Assembly: GCF_000012225.1 (NCBI RefSeq)
Contig: NC_007716.1
Span: 124,001 to 188,000 of the forward strand
Source: Aster yellows witches'-broom phytoplasma AYWB
GTDB lineage: Bacteria; Bacillota_I; Bacilli_A; Acholeplasmatales; Acholeplasmataceae
Reading direction: 5' to 3'
Length of the DNA stretch: 64,000 bases
The notes below the pieces were generated by a model. The model had not been told where the DNA came from. It was given only the letters and a program-made list of their open reading frames with translations, and did not search any database. Numbering within the stretch: position 1 is the first letter of the stretch; the number at the start of each line of letters is the position of its first letter. Shown here piece after piece: positions 29,277-39,005 of the stretch. The translations under genes were made by a program, and so were the position numbers.

Positions 29277-32027
29277 ATGAGAGGCGTTTTTTATTTGCAA
29301 AGTTTTTATAGCTTATTGCAAAGTCTTAATTCTTTAGAAACTTTGGTGCAAAAAGCCAAAGAAAATAATTATGATTTTGTTGCTTTGAGTGATGATAATT
29401 TATATGGCATGCCAACTTTTTTAAAATTATGTCATAAATACCAAATCAAGCCTATTTTAGGACTTAAAATAAATTTTTTTCACAACAATCAACTAGCAAC
29501 ACTTTTAATTTATGCTAAAAACGACCAAGGAATCAAAAATTTAATTCAAATTTCAACTATTATTAAAAATAAAGAAACACCCCAAATTAACTTAAATAAA
29601 ATTGCTAATTTAGGAAAAGGTTTGTTTACTTTGATTCCTGGAGAAAATCCTTTTTTTGATGAAATCTTTTTCCGCGACCAAAAAGATAAATTTTTTCAAA
29701 TATCTACTCAATTATTAAAAATATTTGACGAACTTGTATTGGGTATTTCTTATCAAAATTCCTTTTTGGAATTACTTTCTGAAAACATCATTGATTTTGC
29801 AAACCACTTCCAAATTCCTTATGTACCAGTTAATAAAACTTGCTATGATACTTTTCAAGCCCAACCAACCTATCAAATACTTACACAAATGGAAAATAAA
29901 AAAAACGACAACCAAACTGATTTATCTTTTTTAACCAAAGATAATTTTGATAGCACATACAACGCCCAAACACACAAAAAAATGTTTATTTATTTAAAAA
30001 AATTAATCTTTTCTATTAAATATCAAAATTATTTACCACAAAAATTTTTTTTGCCTTCCTTTGTTGATTTTTTACAACCCCAAAAAATAACTGCCAAAGA
30101 TTACTTAAAACAAATATCTTATGAAGGTTTACGCCAATATATTAATTTTAAAAGCCCTAAATATACGAAATACCAACAAAGACTAGATCAAGAATTAAAA
30201 ATTATAGCTGATATGGAATATGATAATTATTTTTTAATTGTAGGTGATGTTGTAAGATACGCCAAAAAACAAGGTATTTTAGTAGGCCCTGGTAGAGGCT
30301 CTTCTTCGGGTTCTTTGGTGTGTTTTTGTTTACAAATTACAGAAATTGATCCTTTACAATATGAACTTATTTTTGAGCGTTTTTTAAATCCTCAAAGAAA
30401 AAATATGCCAGATATTGACCTTGATTTTCCAGACAATACAAGGGATTTAATTATTCAATATGTTTGTCAAAAGTACGGCACCAAACACGTAGCAAGTATT
30501 ATTACTTTTGGTAGATTTGTAAGTCAAAAAGCCATCATTAATGAATTAGTGAAATTTATGCCCACAGTAAAGGAATTCCAAACCAAACGTGTTTTGGCAT
30601 ATTTGGATAAAAAAAGCACTTATCAAAAAGAAACTTTGGATTTGCAAATGAAAAACTTACTTACAATGGCATCTTATATCGAAGGAATGCCACGCTTTAC
30701 AGGGACCCATCCAGCAGGAATTATTTTAAGCCAAATCCCTCTTTATCAAATTATTCCTTTACAAAAAGGCACTCACAATAACTTACAACAAACCCAATGG
30801 GAAGCCTCTGACCTTGAATCAATCGGACTTCTCAAAATAGATTTTTTGGGATTAAGAAGTCTTACTTTGATAAATCAAATGGTTTTAGCCATTCAAAAAA
30901 ATAACTTCAAATTTAGTCTTTTTAAAATACCTTTAAACGACAAAAAAACTTTTGAGTTGTTGCAACAAGGAAAAACAATAGGTATTTTTCAATTAGAATC
31001 TTACAACGCCAAAATCTTTTTACAAAAAATGATGCCCCAAAAGTTCGAAGACCTAATTGCCTTACTTGCCTTAAACAGACCAGGACCCATCGATTCTTTT
31101 AATATGTTTTTAAAAAACCGCCATCAAAAAACTACCACTTTTTTTAGTCCTTTGATTGATTTTATCCTCCAACCCACTTATGGCATTATTCTTTATCAAG
31201 AACAAATTATGCAAATTTTAGCTGTCTTTGCCAAATACAGTCTTGCCCAAGCAGACCTTTTTAGAAGAGCTATTAGCAAAAAAGAAAAAGATTTATTATT
31301 GCAAGAAAAAAACAACTTTATTGCCCAAAGCAAAGAACAAGGACGTGACCTTACAATAGCCTATAAAATTTATGATTATATTTTAAAATTTGCCAATTAC
31401 GGTTTTAACAAAAGTCACAGCGTCGCTTATTCTTTAATTAGTTATCGTATGGCTTATTTAAAAGCCAATCATTTTATTGCTTTTGTAATTACTTTATTAA
31501 ATGATGCTATTGGGGATACATCCCAAACAGAAATTTTGCTAAAAGAAGTTATCCAAAAAGGAATCATTATAGAACCACCCCATATATTTAGTAGCCAAGA
31601 TAAATATTATTTTCAGGACAATAAATTATTTTTGCCTCTTACCATTATTAAAGGAATAAATGTTTCTTTTTGCCAAGAATTAATGAAAAAACAAAAAAAT
31701 TTAATTAAAGAGTACCAAAAATTAACAAAAACTTCACAATCTCCACTTTATTATTCTTTTAAAACGTTTAAACAACAATTATTTCCTTTCCTCACTGAAC
31801 CTTTATTAACTAATTTAATTTTTGCAGGTGCCTTTGATAAAATGGGATTAAACCGCAATACTTTGGAACAAAACAAAGATTTAAAAGAAGTTAAATATTA
31901 TCCATATTCAGACTACGAACCTGAAATACACCCAGAATTGCCTTTACAAGAACTCGTCATTAAACAAAAAAAAGCATTAGGGTTTGGACTTCATAATTTA
32001 TTAATCAATCAAAAAAATAAATCTTAA
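29277..32027 (+). CDS. dnaE: DNA polymerase III alpha subunit, short DnaE
   Basis: Replicative polymerase. The polymerase core is present, with GPGRGSSSGSLV, the catalytic PDIDLDF (about 380-386) and KIDFLGLRSL. The N-terminal PHP domain is recognisable (NLYGMPTF), but its metal-binding histidines are not obvious: the usual TDHG position reads SDDN. At 916 aa it is shorter than typical DnaE (about 1,100-1,160), and it ends soon after the helix-hairpin-helix region, so the OB-fold tail appears missing. AAGGAAG precedes the ATG. Confidence 0.92.
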   Translation: MRGVFYLQSFYSLLQSLNSLETLVQKAKENNYDFVALSDDNLYGMPTFLKLCHKYQIKPILGLKINFFHNNQLATLLIYAKNDQGIKNLIQISTIIKNKETPQINLNKIANLGKGLFTLIPGENPFFDEIFFRDQKDKFFQISTQLLKIFDELVLGISYQNSFLELLSENIIDFANHFQIPYVPVNKTCYDTFQAQPTYQILTQMENKKNDNQTDLSFLTKDNFDSTYNAQTHKKMFIYLKKLIFSIKYQNYLPQKFFLPSFVDFLQPQKITAKDYLKQISYEGLRQYINFKSPKYTKYQQRLDQELKIIADMEYDNYFLIVGDVVRYAKKQGILVGPGRGSSSGSLVCFCLQITEIDPLQYELIFERFLNPQRKNMPDIDLDFPDNTRDLIIQYVCQKYGTKHVASIITFGRFVSQKAIINELVKFMPTVKEFQTKRVLAYLDKKSTYQKETLDLQMKNLLTMASYIEGMPRFTGTHPAGIILSQIPLYQIIPLQKGTHNNLQQTQWEASDLESIGLLKIDFLGLRSLTLINQMVLAIQKNNFKFSLFKIPLNDKKTFELLQQGKTIGIFQLESYNAKIFLQKMMPQKFEDLIALLALNRPGPIDSFNMFLKNRHQKTTTFFSPLIDFILQPTYGIILYQEQIMQILAVFAKYSLAQADLFRRAISKKEKDLLLQEKNNFIAQSKEQGRDLTIAYKIYDYILKFANYGFNKSHSVAYSLISYRMAYLKANHFIAFVITLLNDAIGDTSQTEILLKEVIQKGIIIEPPHIFSSQDKYYFQDNKLFLPLTIIKGINVSFCQELMKKQKNLIKEYQKLTKTSQSPLYYSFKTFKQQLFPFLTEPLLTNLIFAGAFDKMGLNRNTLEQNKDLKEVKYYPYSDYEPEIHPELPLQELVIKQKKALGFGLHNLLINQKNKS

Positions 32028-32088
32028 ATATTATTTTATTATAAATACAAACACATTATTAAATTAATTTTACTATTCAAGAAAAGGC

Positions 32089-32739
32089 ATGGATGTTTTA
32101 AAAGATGTTATTTATCACATTGAAACGCATTATATTATAACTATTCGCGCATCAATTCCTTTATATGCATTTAATGGCGCTCGCAAAATTAAAGCTATGG
32201 GTGTTAAAATGGTTCTTTCTGGCGAAGGTGCTGATGAAATTTTTGGAGGTTTTCTATATTTCCATAAAGCTCCTAATACTCCATAATTATACAAAGAAAC
32301 AGTCCGCAAATTAGCTTAATTACATTTATATGATTGTGCATGATCCAACAACAAAACAATGAGTGTTTGGGGAGCAGAGGTGTGAGCATCTTTTTTAAAC
32401 AAAAACTTTTTAGATGTTGCCATGAGACTCAATCCCAAAGATAAAATGTGCTGCATAAATAGCAAAGGCGTCAAAAAGAATAATTTTCTGATGGAGTAGA
32501 CTACAGTTGGATTGATGCTTTAAAACAACTTGCCCAAACCAAAATCACAGATATGTAATTAAAAAAAATACTTATGTTCCTTTTCTTTATAATACTCCTA
32601 CAAATAAAGAAGGCTATATTTATCGCGAAATTTTTGAAACCTTATTTCCTTTGTGAAAAAAAAGCTTTTTAAAAAATAAAAGATCCTTCAGGACGCGTTG
32701 CATTAGGAGCTCATAATAAAGCTTATAAGGACAAATAAA
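32089..32739 (+). pseudogene. asnB: asparagine synthetase B relic
   Basis: The first frame gives [20 protein letters not shown], the ATP-binding SGEGADE region of AsnB. After frameshifts the order of the family is kept: VAMRLNPKDKM, DYSWIDALKQLAQTKITD, NTPTNKEGYIYREIFETLF and the DPSGR-like end. The glutaminase domain and the PP-loop start are absent. Stops and shifts rule out function. Confidence 0.8.
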
Positions 32740-32907
32740 TTTTATTAAAAAAATCGCCAACTTAACTTTATTTTTCTCTTTTAATTGTTTTGTGCGAACC
32801 AAATATAAAATAAAAAAATAATCCAAAATCAAAAATCACAAATTATATATTTTGAAAACATTTCTAACATACATTTTTACAACTTTCATCCCAGAAAGGA
32901 TATTTAT
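32740..32907. other. intergenic region
   Basis: A short AT-rich spacer without features, except an AGAAAGGA Shine-Dalgarno before the next gene. Confidence 0.4.
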
Positions 32908-33261
32908 ATGAACCAAAAAACAAGAAAAGCCTTAATTAAAAAAAACAATTTTCCCCAAACTAACCCACCCAAAAAAACTTTTTTAAGTAGCAAACTGTTA
33001 AGCAATTGCATTATTTTTAACTCTATTGTCATTGTTGTATTGGCAATTTATTTAAGCAAACCTACTCAAACAGATATTTACCAAAAAACCACCCAATTAC
33101 ATTTAACAGCAATGGTAGCAGGAATGTTTTTGGGAGGCACTATTTTAGGATTAAAAAAAGGATCTTTTGGTGTTTCTTTAGGAGTTTTATTAGGATCTAC
33201 CTTAGGAATGTGGCTATCGTTACTTACTAAAGGACAAATTATTTCGATAATTCAAATGTAG
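32908..33261 (+). CDS. hypothetical membrane protein
   Basis: 117 aa: a basic, Lys/Asn/Pro-rich N terminus (1-30) followed by hydrophobic segments at about 34-50, 67-85 and 90-106, the last two glycine-rich. AGAAAGGA precedes the ATG. The gene sits 68 bases upstream of pheS and may be cotranscribed. Family not recognised. Confidence 0.65.
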   Translation: MNQKTRKALIKKNNFPQTNPPKKTFLSSKLLSNCIIFNSIVIVVLAIYLSKPTQTDIYQKTTQLHLTAMVAGMFLGGTILGLKKGSFGVSLGVLLGSTLGMWLSLLTKGQIISIIQM

Positions 33262-33329
33262 TTTTTTTAATTTTAATCCTGAACCCTAATATTTTTAATT
33301 TCCAAAATAAAGAAAGTGTAATCATTTTT

Positions 33330-34361
33330 ATGCAAACCAAAATCAAAAAATTAATCGCACAATTCCACACCAGTTTACAAAAAAACAAATATGATTTAGA
33401 CAAATTAATGATCTTAGACAAAGAATTTTTAGGCAAAAAAGGTATCTTGTTTGAACTTACCCAAGAACTAAAAAACCTCCCTCATGCCCAAAAATCAGTT
33501 GCAGGCAAGTTAATTAACTTTTTAAAACAAGAAATTATTTTCACTTTACAAAAAGAAAAAGAAACTTTAAAAAGAAACCAACTAAACGCCAAAATACTCC
33601 AAGAAGAAATTGATCCTACTTTACCAGCATTTAATTTTTGCCAAGGAAGCACTCACCCCCTTAATCAAATCATTGAAAAAATTGAAGATTTGTTTTTATC
33701 TTTGGGCTATGAAATTAAAGAAGGCAACGAAATCGAAACCCTTTTTTATAATTTTGAAATGCTCAACATGGGCAAAGGCCATCCCGCAAGAGAAATGCAA
33801 GACTCTTTTTATATTGATTCTCAAAAACTTTTGCGAACACATACTTCCAACATCCAAGTTAAAGAAATGAAAGCTCGCCAGGGAAAACCCCTCAAAATTA
33901 TTTCTTCTGGAAAAGTTTACCGCAAAGACGATGATGATGCTACCCATAGCCATCAATTTATGCAACTCGAAGGGCTTGTAATTGATAAAAACATTAATTT
34001 TTCCGTTCTCAAAGAAACTCTTTTACTCATTACCAAAGAATTATTTGGAAATTCTCAAGAAATTCACTTAAGACCGTCTTATTTTCCCTTTACCGAACCA
34101 AGTATTGAAGTTGATTTAGTAATTACCAAAAAAGATGGAACCAAAGAATATTTAGAAATTTTAGGAGCTGGTTTAGTTCATCCCCAAGTTCTTAAAAACG
34201 CCAATTATGACCCTGAAAAATATCAAGGTTTTGCCTTTGGAATAGGTATTGAAAGAATTGCTATGATTAAATATCAAATTGAAAATATTAGATATTTTTA
34301 TGCCAATGATATTCGCTTTTTAAAACAATTTGCAAGGAACGCCGACAATGAAAATTATTGA
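33330..34361 (+). CDS. pheS: phenylalanyl-tRNA synthetase alpha subunit
   Basis: Catalytic subunit of the alpha2beta2 enzyme. It has an N-terminal coiled-coil (about 1-85), class II motif 1 around HPLNQIIEKIEDLF, motif 2 in LRPSYFPFTEPS and motif 3 as GFAFGIGIERIAMIKY. The length of 343 aa is normal. It overlaps pheT by 14 bases. Confidence 0.97.
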   Translation: MQTKIKKLIAQFHTSLQKNKYDLDKLMILDKEFLGKKGILFELTQELKNLPHAQKSVAGKLINFLKQEIIFTLQKEKETLKRNQLNAKILQEEIDPTLPAFNFCQGSTHPLNQIIEKIEDLFLSLGYEIKEGNEIETLFYNFEMLNMGKGHPAREMQDSFYIDSQKLLRTHTSNIQVKEMKARQGKPLKIISSGKVYRKDDDDATHSHQFMQLEGLVIDKNINFSVLKETLLLITKELFGNSQEIHLRPSYFPFTEPSIEVDLVITKKDGTKEYLEILGAGLVHPQVLKNANYDPEKYQGFAFGIGIERIAMIKYQIENIRYFYANDIRFLKQFARNADNENY

Positions 34362-36816
34362 AAATATTTTAAAAAACCATCTTTTGCAACCCCTTTCGCA
34401 AAATATTTTTGTATTAACTAACAATTATATTACCGAAGTACAAAAGTTCTCCCCCCTATCCAAAAACACTAATTTAGTGGTGGGACAAATTCTTAACTTT
34501 CAAAAAATTCAAGACTCCCAAAAATTAAATTTAGTAGAAGTTAACATCGGAATAAAAGTGGTCAAAATTGTTTGTGGAGCTTCTAACTTACAAAATGGCA
34601 AAAAGGTTATTGTAGCTTCAGAAGGTTCTTTTTTGGAAGGTATAAACTCCACCCTTAAAAACAAAAAAATTTATGGAGTTTTTTCGGAAGGGATGCTTTG
34701 TGCTTTGGAAGAATTGGGCATTAGTAACAAATTTTTAACTCCCCAAGAACAAGAAGGAATTTATCTTTTTGATGACCCCAACGACCAAATTGCTTTGGGA
34801 AGTAATGCTTTAATTCCTTTAGGAATGGATGGTTTTATCTTAGAATTAGGAATTACTCCCAATCGTGGTGATCTTTTATCTCACATAGGTTTTGCCAAAG
34901 ATCTTCAAGCAGTTTTGGCTTCTCAAAACTCCAATAAAAAAAAAGAAAAAAAAACAATCAACTACAAAACAAAAAACAGTAAAGACCAAACAAACCGAAA
35001 AACAACTCCCAAATTAAACCCCGATTTTTTTGCAAAATTACCTCAATCTCCTTTAAAAGTCCAAATTGAAAGCGATAGTTGTTATGAATATAACGTTTGC
35101 ATTCTTGAAAACATCACCATCAAACCTTCTCCTTTATGGTTGCGCAACACCCTCCTACAATCAGGCATCAACCCCATCAACAATGTTGTTGACATCACTA
35201 ATTTAATTTTAATCGAATACGGCATTCCCCTACACGCTTTTGATTCTGGCACTATACAAAAAATCAAAGTTAGAAAAGCCTTTCCACAAGAAACTATTAC
35301 AACTCTTAACCAAAATGATTTTGTTTTAGATGAAAATGATTTAGTTATTACAGATGGCAAAAAAGCCATTGCTCTAGCTGGTATTGTAGGACTTTTAGAA
35401 AGCAGCATTAAACCTACAACTACCAAAATTATTCTTGAAGCTGCTTATTTTTCGCCCCAAACTATTGCCCAAACTTGTCAAAAACTCAAAAACAAAACCG
35501 AAAGTTCCCTACGTTTTGAAAGAGGCATTGACCAAAATCTTATTCCTTTAGCTTTTCAAAAAGCATGCCAACTTTTAGTCACTTTAGCAAATGCCAAAAT
35601 TACTTACCAGCCCACAATTACAAAACAAAAAATCCGCACTAATCCCACTATTTCTTTAGATCTTGATTTTATTACAAGAAAAATTGGCTTTTCTTTGTGC
35701 CCTACTCAAATCAAAAATTGGTTATTAAACCTCGATTACCAAATACATACACCAAAAAATTTAACCCTACAGAACAAAAATGAACAATTAAACCTCCAAG
35801 CGCCTTTACGTCGTTATGATGTCAAAATCAAAGAAGATGTCATTTCTGATTTGACTAGATTTTATGGTTGTCATAAATTACCTCCCCAAACAATTCAAAT
35901 TCCCACTCAAGGAAAATTAACCTTGAAACAAAAAAATATTAGAGAATTGCGCAAACTCTTAGTTAATTTAGGATTTTATGAAACTATTACTTACAGTTTA
36001 ATTAGCTCCGAAATGTTTGAAGCTTTTGCTCCTCAAAAACCCTTTATCAAAATAATGAATCCTTTATCACAAGACAAAATGATTTTAAGACAAAGTTTGT
36101 TAAGTAGTTTAGTAGAAATTTTAAGCTATCAGCACAAACGACAAACCTTTGATACTGCTTTTTTTGAAATTGGAAAAGCTTATTTTCCCAACCAAGAAAA
36201 ATTAAGTCTTGCTTTTGTTTTGAGTGGCAATTTCTTAAATACTTTGTGGCACAAACAAGATGTTTCAAGTTCTTTTTTTGTTACCAAAGGCATCCTTGAA
36301 AAAATTAGTTCTTTTCTAGGTATTACCCTTACTTATCAAAAAACACAAAAACATAGCAATTTTCATCCAGGAATGCAAGCCAATTTATTATTTAACAACC
36401 AAATAATAGGAGTCATCGGAAAAACTCATCCCCAACTTAATGCCAAACACCACTTAAAAGAAAGTTTTCTTTGTGAACTATTTTTATCGGATGAAATTCT
36501 TAACACTACAAAAACACTTACATTCCGACCAATCCCTAAATTTCCTACTGTTATTCGTGATTTATCCTTTTTAGTAGATACCAAATATTCCTTTTATCAA
36601 ATCGAACAAATCATTAAACAAACCACTCCTTTTGATTTAATTAAATGTGAATTATTTGATGTTTATCAAACGCCTACAACCAAAGAAAAACAATCCTTTG
36701 CCCTTAGATTTTTTTTCAATAACTTAGATAAAAACTTAGAAAAACAAGACGTAGAACATTGCATGAAAAAAATTACTTATAATTTGATTAAACACTTTCG
36801 CATTGAAATTAGATAA
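34348..36816 (+). CDS. pheT: phenylalanyl-tRNA synthetase beta subunit
   Basis: Beta subunit of PheRS. It has an N-terminal tRNA-binding OB domain (about 38-150), B3/B4 and B5 domains (LRRYDVKIKEDVISDLTRFYG), and a C-terminal anticodon-binding domain starting FRPIPKFPTVIRDLSFLVD. The ATG at 34348 has AAGGA upstream and gives 822 aa; a TTG six codons earlier is less likely. Overlapping pheS suggests coupled translation. Confidence 0.96.
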   Translation: MKIIENILKNHLLQPLSQNIFVLTNNYITEVQKFSPLSKNTNLVVGQILNFQKIQDSQKLNLVEVNIGIKVVKIVCGASNLQNGKKVIVASEGSFLEGINSTLKNKKIYGVFSEGMLCALEELGISNKFLTPQEQEGIYLFDDPNDQIALGSNALIPLGMDGFILELGITPNRGDLLSHIGFAKDLQAVLASQNSNKKKEKKTINYKTKNSKDQTNRKTTPKLNPDFFAKLPQSPLKVQIESDSCYEYNVCILENITIKPSPLWLRNTLLQSGINPINNVVDITNLILIEYGIPLHAFDSGTIQKIKVRKAFPQETITTLNQNDFVLDENDLVITDGKKAIALAGIVGLLESSIKPTTTKIILEAAYFSPQTIAQTCQKLKNKTESSLRFERGIDQNLIPLAFQKACQLLVTLANAKITYQPTITKQKIRTNPTISLDLDFITRKIGFSLCPTQIKNWLLNLDYQIHTPKNLTLQNKNEQLNLQAPLRRYDVKIKEDVISDLTRFYGCHKLPPQTIQIPTQGKLTLKQKNIRELRKLLVNLGFYETITYSLISSEMFEAFAPQKPFIKIMNPLSQDKMILRQSLLSSLVEILSYQHKRQTFDTAFFEIGKAYFPNQEKLSLAFVLSGNFLNTLWHKQDVSSSFFVTKGILEKISSFLGITLTYQKTQKHSNFHPGMQANLLFNNQIIGVIGKTHPQLNAKHHLKESFLCELFLSDEILNTTKTLTFRPIPKFPTVIRDLSFLVDTKYSFYQIEQIIKQTTPFDLIKCELFDVYQTPTTKEKQSFALRFFFNNLDKNLEKQDVEHCMKKITYNLIKHFRIEIR

Positions 36817-36976
36817 AATGGAATTATATTGTTTTTTTAAGTATATATGCATATAACAATTTTGATAAAATAATTGTGTTATTAAATTAGTTTTTACCCC
36901 TTTTTAAATTTTTTACACTTGCATAATTATAAATTTTTTTTTAAATCAACAAAGTAAATAAAAGGAGACTTTAAAA

Positions 36977-38779
36977 ATCTTTAATGTCAAAAATTTAAGT
37001 AAAATTTACGTTACTAAACGCGGTAACATGACGATGGCTTTGAAAGAAGTTTCTTTAAAATTACCTGATAAAGGTATGGTTTTTATCTTAGGTAAATCAG
37101 GTTCTGGTAAATCTACTTTATTAAATGTTTTAACAGGAATTGATGTTGCAAACAGCGGTGTAGTTGAAGTATGCAAAGTTCCTATTACAACTTTTAATCA
37201 AAGAAATTTAGATAATTATCGTAATGGAATGATTGGTTTTATTTTCCAAGAATTCAACTTAATAGAAGATATGAATGTATTTGAAAATATCGTCTTAGCA
37301 TTACAATTACAAAATAAAAAACCAGATTTTACCTTAATTAATGATTTAATGAAACAAGTAGGGTTGGATGTTTCATTTCTAAATAGAATAGTTAATGAAC
37401 TTTCAGGAGGCCAAAAACAACGTGTTGCTATTGTTCGTGCTTTGGTGAAAAATCCTAAAATGGTCTTTGCTGATGAACCTACAGGAAATCTAGATTCAGA
37501 AACAGGAACCCAAGTTTTTGATTTGCTTCAAAATTTAAGTAAAGAAAAATTAGTAGTTATTGTATCTCACGATATTGAAAATGCTTATAAATATGCTGAT
37601 CGTATTTTAGAATGTAAAGATGGTAAAGTCTTATCAGATATGACCAGAAAGAAAGACACTACTAAAAAAATCAAAGACAAAATGCTAGTATTTAAAGAAG
37701 GCCAAGTTCTTACATCTGAAATAATTGCAAACTTAACTGGGAATCCCGCTTTAGAAAATTTTGATAAAACTGATGAGACTAAAGTATTACAACAAGATAC
37801 TGATTTTGTATCTTTTCCTAGTCGTTTGCCTTTTTCGTTTTTTGCTAAGTCTGCTTTAAAGAGTTTTAAAAATAAAAAGCTTTTCTTAATATTATCAGTT
37901 TTAATTACTACTATTGCAGCTAGTTTTTTTGGTTTGACTACTTTTCCTACATTAAGTGGTAAAATTGTAGGAGCCGAAAAAAAACTTTTTCATATGAAAA
38001 AATTACTAGATGAAAAAATAGAAAAAGATTTAAAAAAACAAAGCAAAAATCAAAATTATTATAATCATCAATATATGATGAAAGAAGAATTAGAAGAAAT
38101 AAAAATATTTTATGATGTTTTAGGCGAAGTAAATGTATATTTTCGTATTCGCGATGTAATAAATAATAAATGGACTATATTGTTTATTTTATTCGTTCCT
38201 GGTGCTATGGTTATGCTTTATTTTTCTATGAGTGCAAAAATTCAAAATAAAAAAATGGGTATTCTAAGAGTTTTGGGTTCTAATGGTGTTAATGTTGGTA
38301 AAATTTTTGTAGTAGAAGCATTCTTTTTTGCTTTTTTCCAAATGGTTTTAATTTTTGTATTTTTCTTATTATTTTTAATGAAGTTCAGTTCATTATCATA
38401 CTTTTTTTCATCTTTTGAAATGGAACCATTAAAAGATTTTGAAAATGTAGAAGAAATTTTAACATATTATAAAGAGGCAAAAAAAGAAAAAACAGCAGAA
38501 CTTTTAAAAGCATATGGCGAAAAATATGAAAATAAAAAATTGGAAAATTGGAAACAACCCATAATAGATAAATATTTCAACTCTGTTTTTAAAAACAAAT
38601 ATTATGTTTTAGCTAGATGGGGAAATATGTCATTTTATGCCTTTAATCCTTTTGTAAGAGTCTTTTTATTCAATTTATTAACATTCAGTTATATTTTTTT
38701 TGTAACTCTACTATTTATATCTTTAATTATTTATAAATTGTCTAACAAAAAACCAGTTGACATCATCAACAATAAATAA
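36977..38779 (+). CDS. ABC transporter, ATPase fused to FtsX-type permease
   Basis: The N-terminal ATPase has Walker A GKSGSGKST, signature LSGGQKQRVAIVRAL, Walker B VFADEPTGNLDS and an H-loop VSHD (MacB/LolD subfamily). The C-terminal half holds about four membrane segments, with an FtsX core around KKMGILRVLGSNGVNVGKIF. The conserved N terminus (IFNVKNLSKIYVTKRG) lies before the first ATG at 37028. AAAGGAG points to an ATC codon at 36977, so the gene uses a rare ATC start or has lost its ATG. Substrate unknown. Confidence 0.8.
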   Translation: MFNVKNLSKIYVTKRGNMTMALKEVSLKLPDKGMVFILGKSGSGKSTLLNVLTGIDVANSGVVEVCKVPITTFNQRNLDNYRNGMIGFIFQEFNLIEDMNVFENIVLALQLQNKKPDFTLINDLMKQVGLDVSFLNRIVNELSGGQKQRVAIVRALVKNPKMVFADEPTGNLDSETGTQVFDLLQNLSKEKLVVIVSHDIENAYKYADRILECKDGKVLSDMTRKKDTTKKIKDKMLVFKEGQVLTSEIIANLTGNPALENFDKTDETKVLQQDTDFVSFPSRLPFSFFAKSALKSFKNKKLFLILSVLITTIAASFFGLTTFPTLSGKIVGAEKKLFHMKKLLDEKIEKDLKKQSKNQNYYNHQYMMKEELEEIKIFYDVLGEVNVYFRIRDVINNKWTILFILFVPGAMVMLYFSMSAKIQNKKMGILRVLGSNGVNVGKIFVVEAFFFAFFQMVLIFVFFLLFLMKFSSLSYFFSSFEMEPLKDFENVEEILTYYKEAKKEKTAELLKAYGEKYENKKLENWKQPIIDKYFNSVFKNKYYVLARWGNMSFYAFNPFVRVFLFNLLTFSYIFFVTLLFISLIIYKLSNKKPVDIINNK

Positions 38780-38790
38780 ATATTAATTGA

Positions 38791-38826
38791 AATACCATAT
38801 ATTAAAATATATGGTATTTTTTTTAT
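38791..38826 (+). terminator. rho-independent terminator
   Basis: AATACCATATA and its complement TATATGGTATT form a hairpin followed by a long T run, 12 bases after the ABC gene. It separates that gene from the pdh operon. Confidence 0.85.
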
Positions 38827-39005
38827 CTTAAACTTACAATTTTCATTATTTTGTTTTATCATTTATCTTAATTTCAAGTACAATTTAAGTGTAGATGTAT
38901 ATTATCAAATAACACTAAATTAATTATATTTAGTAACACAATGAAGATATATATATACATTTAATCAAAAACCAAACCAATATAAATAAAATAAGGAGTA
39001 TTACA

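Noticed and set aside
37028-37100. ATG at 37028 as the start of the ABC fusion gene
   Set aside because: It would remove the first conserved ATPase strand and lies 60 bases from the only Shine-Dalgarno; the upstream ATC is preferred, with reservation.
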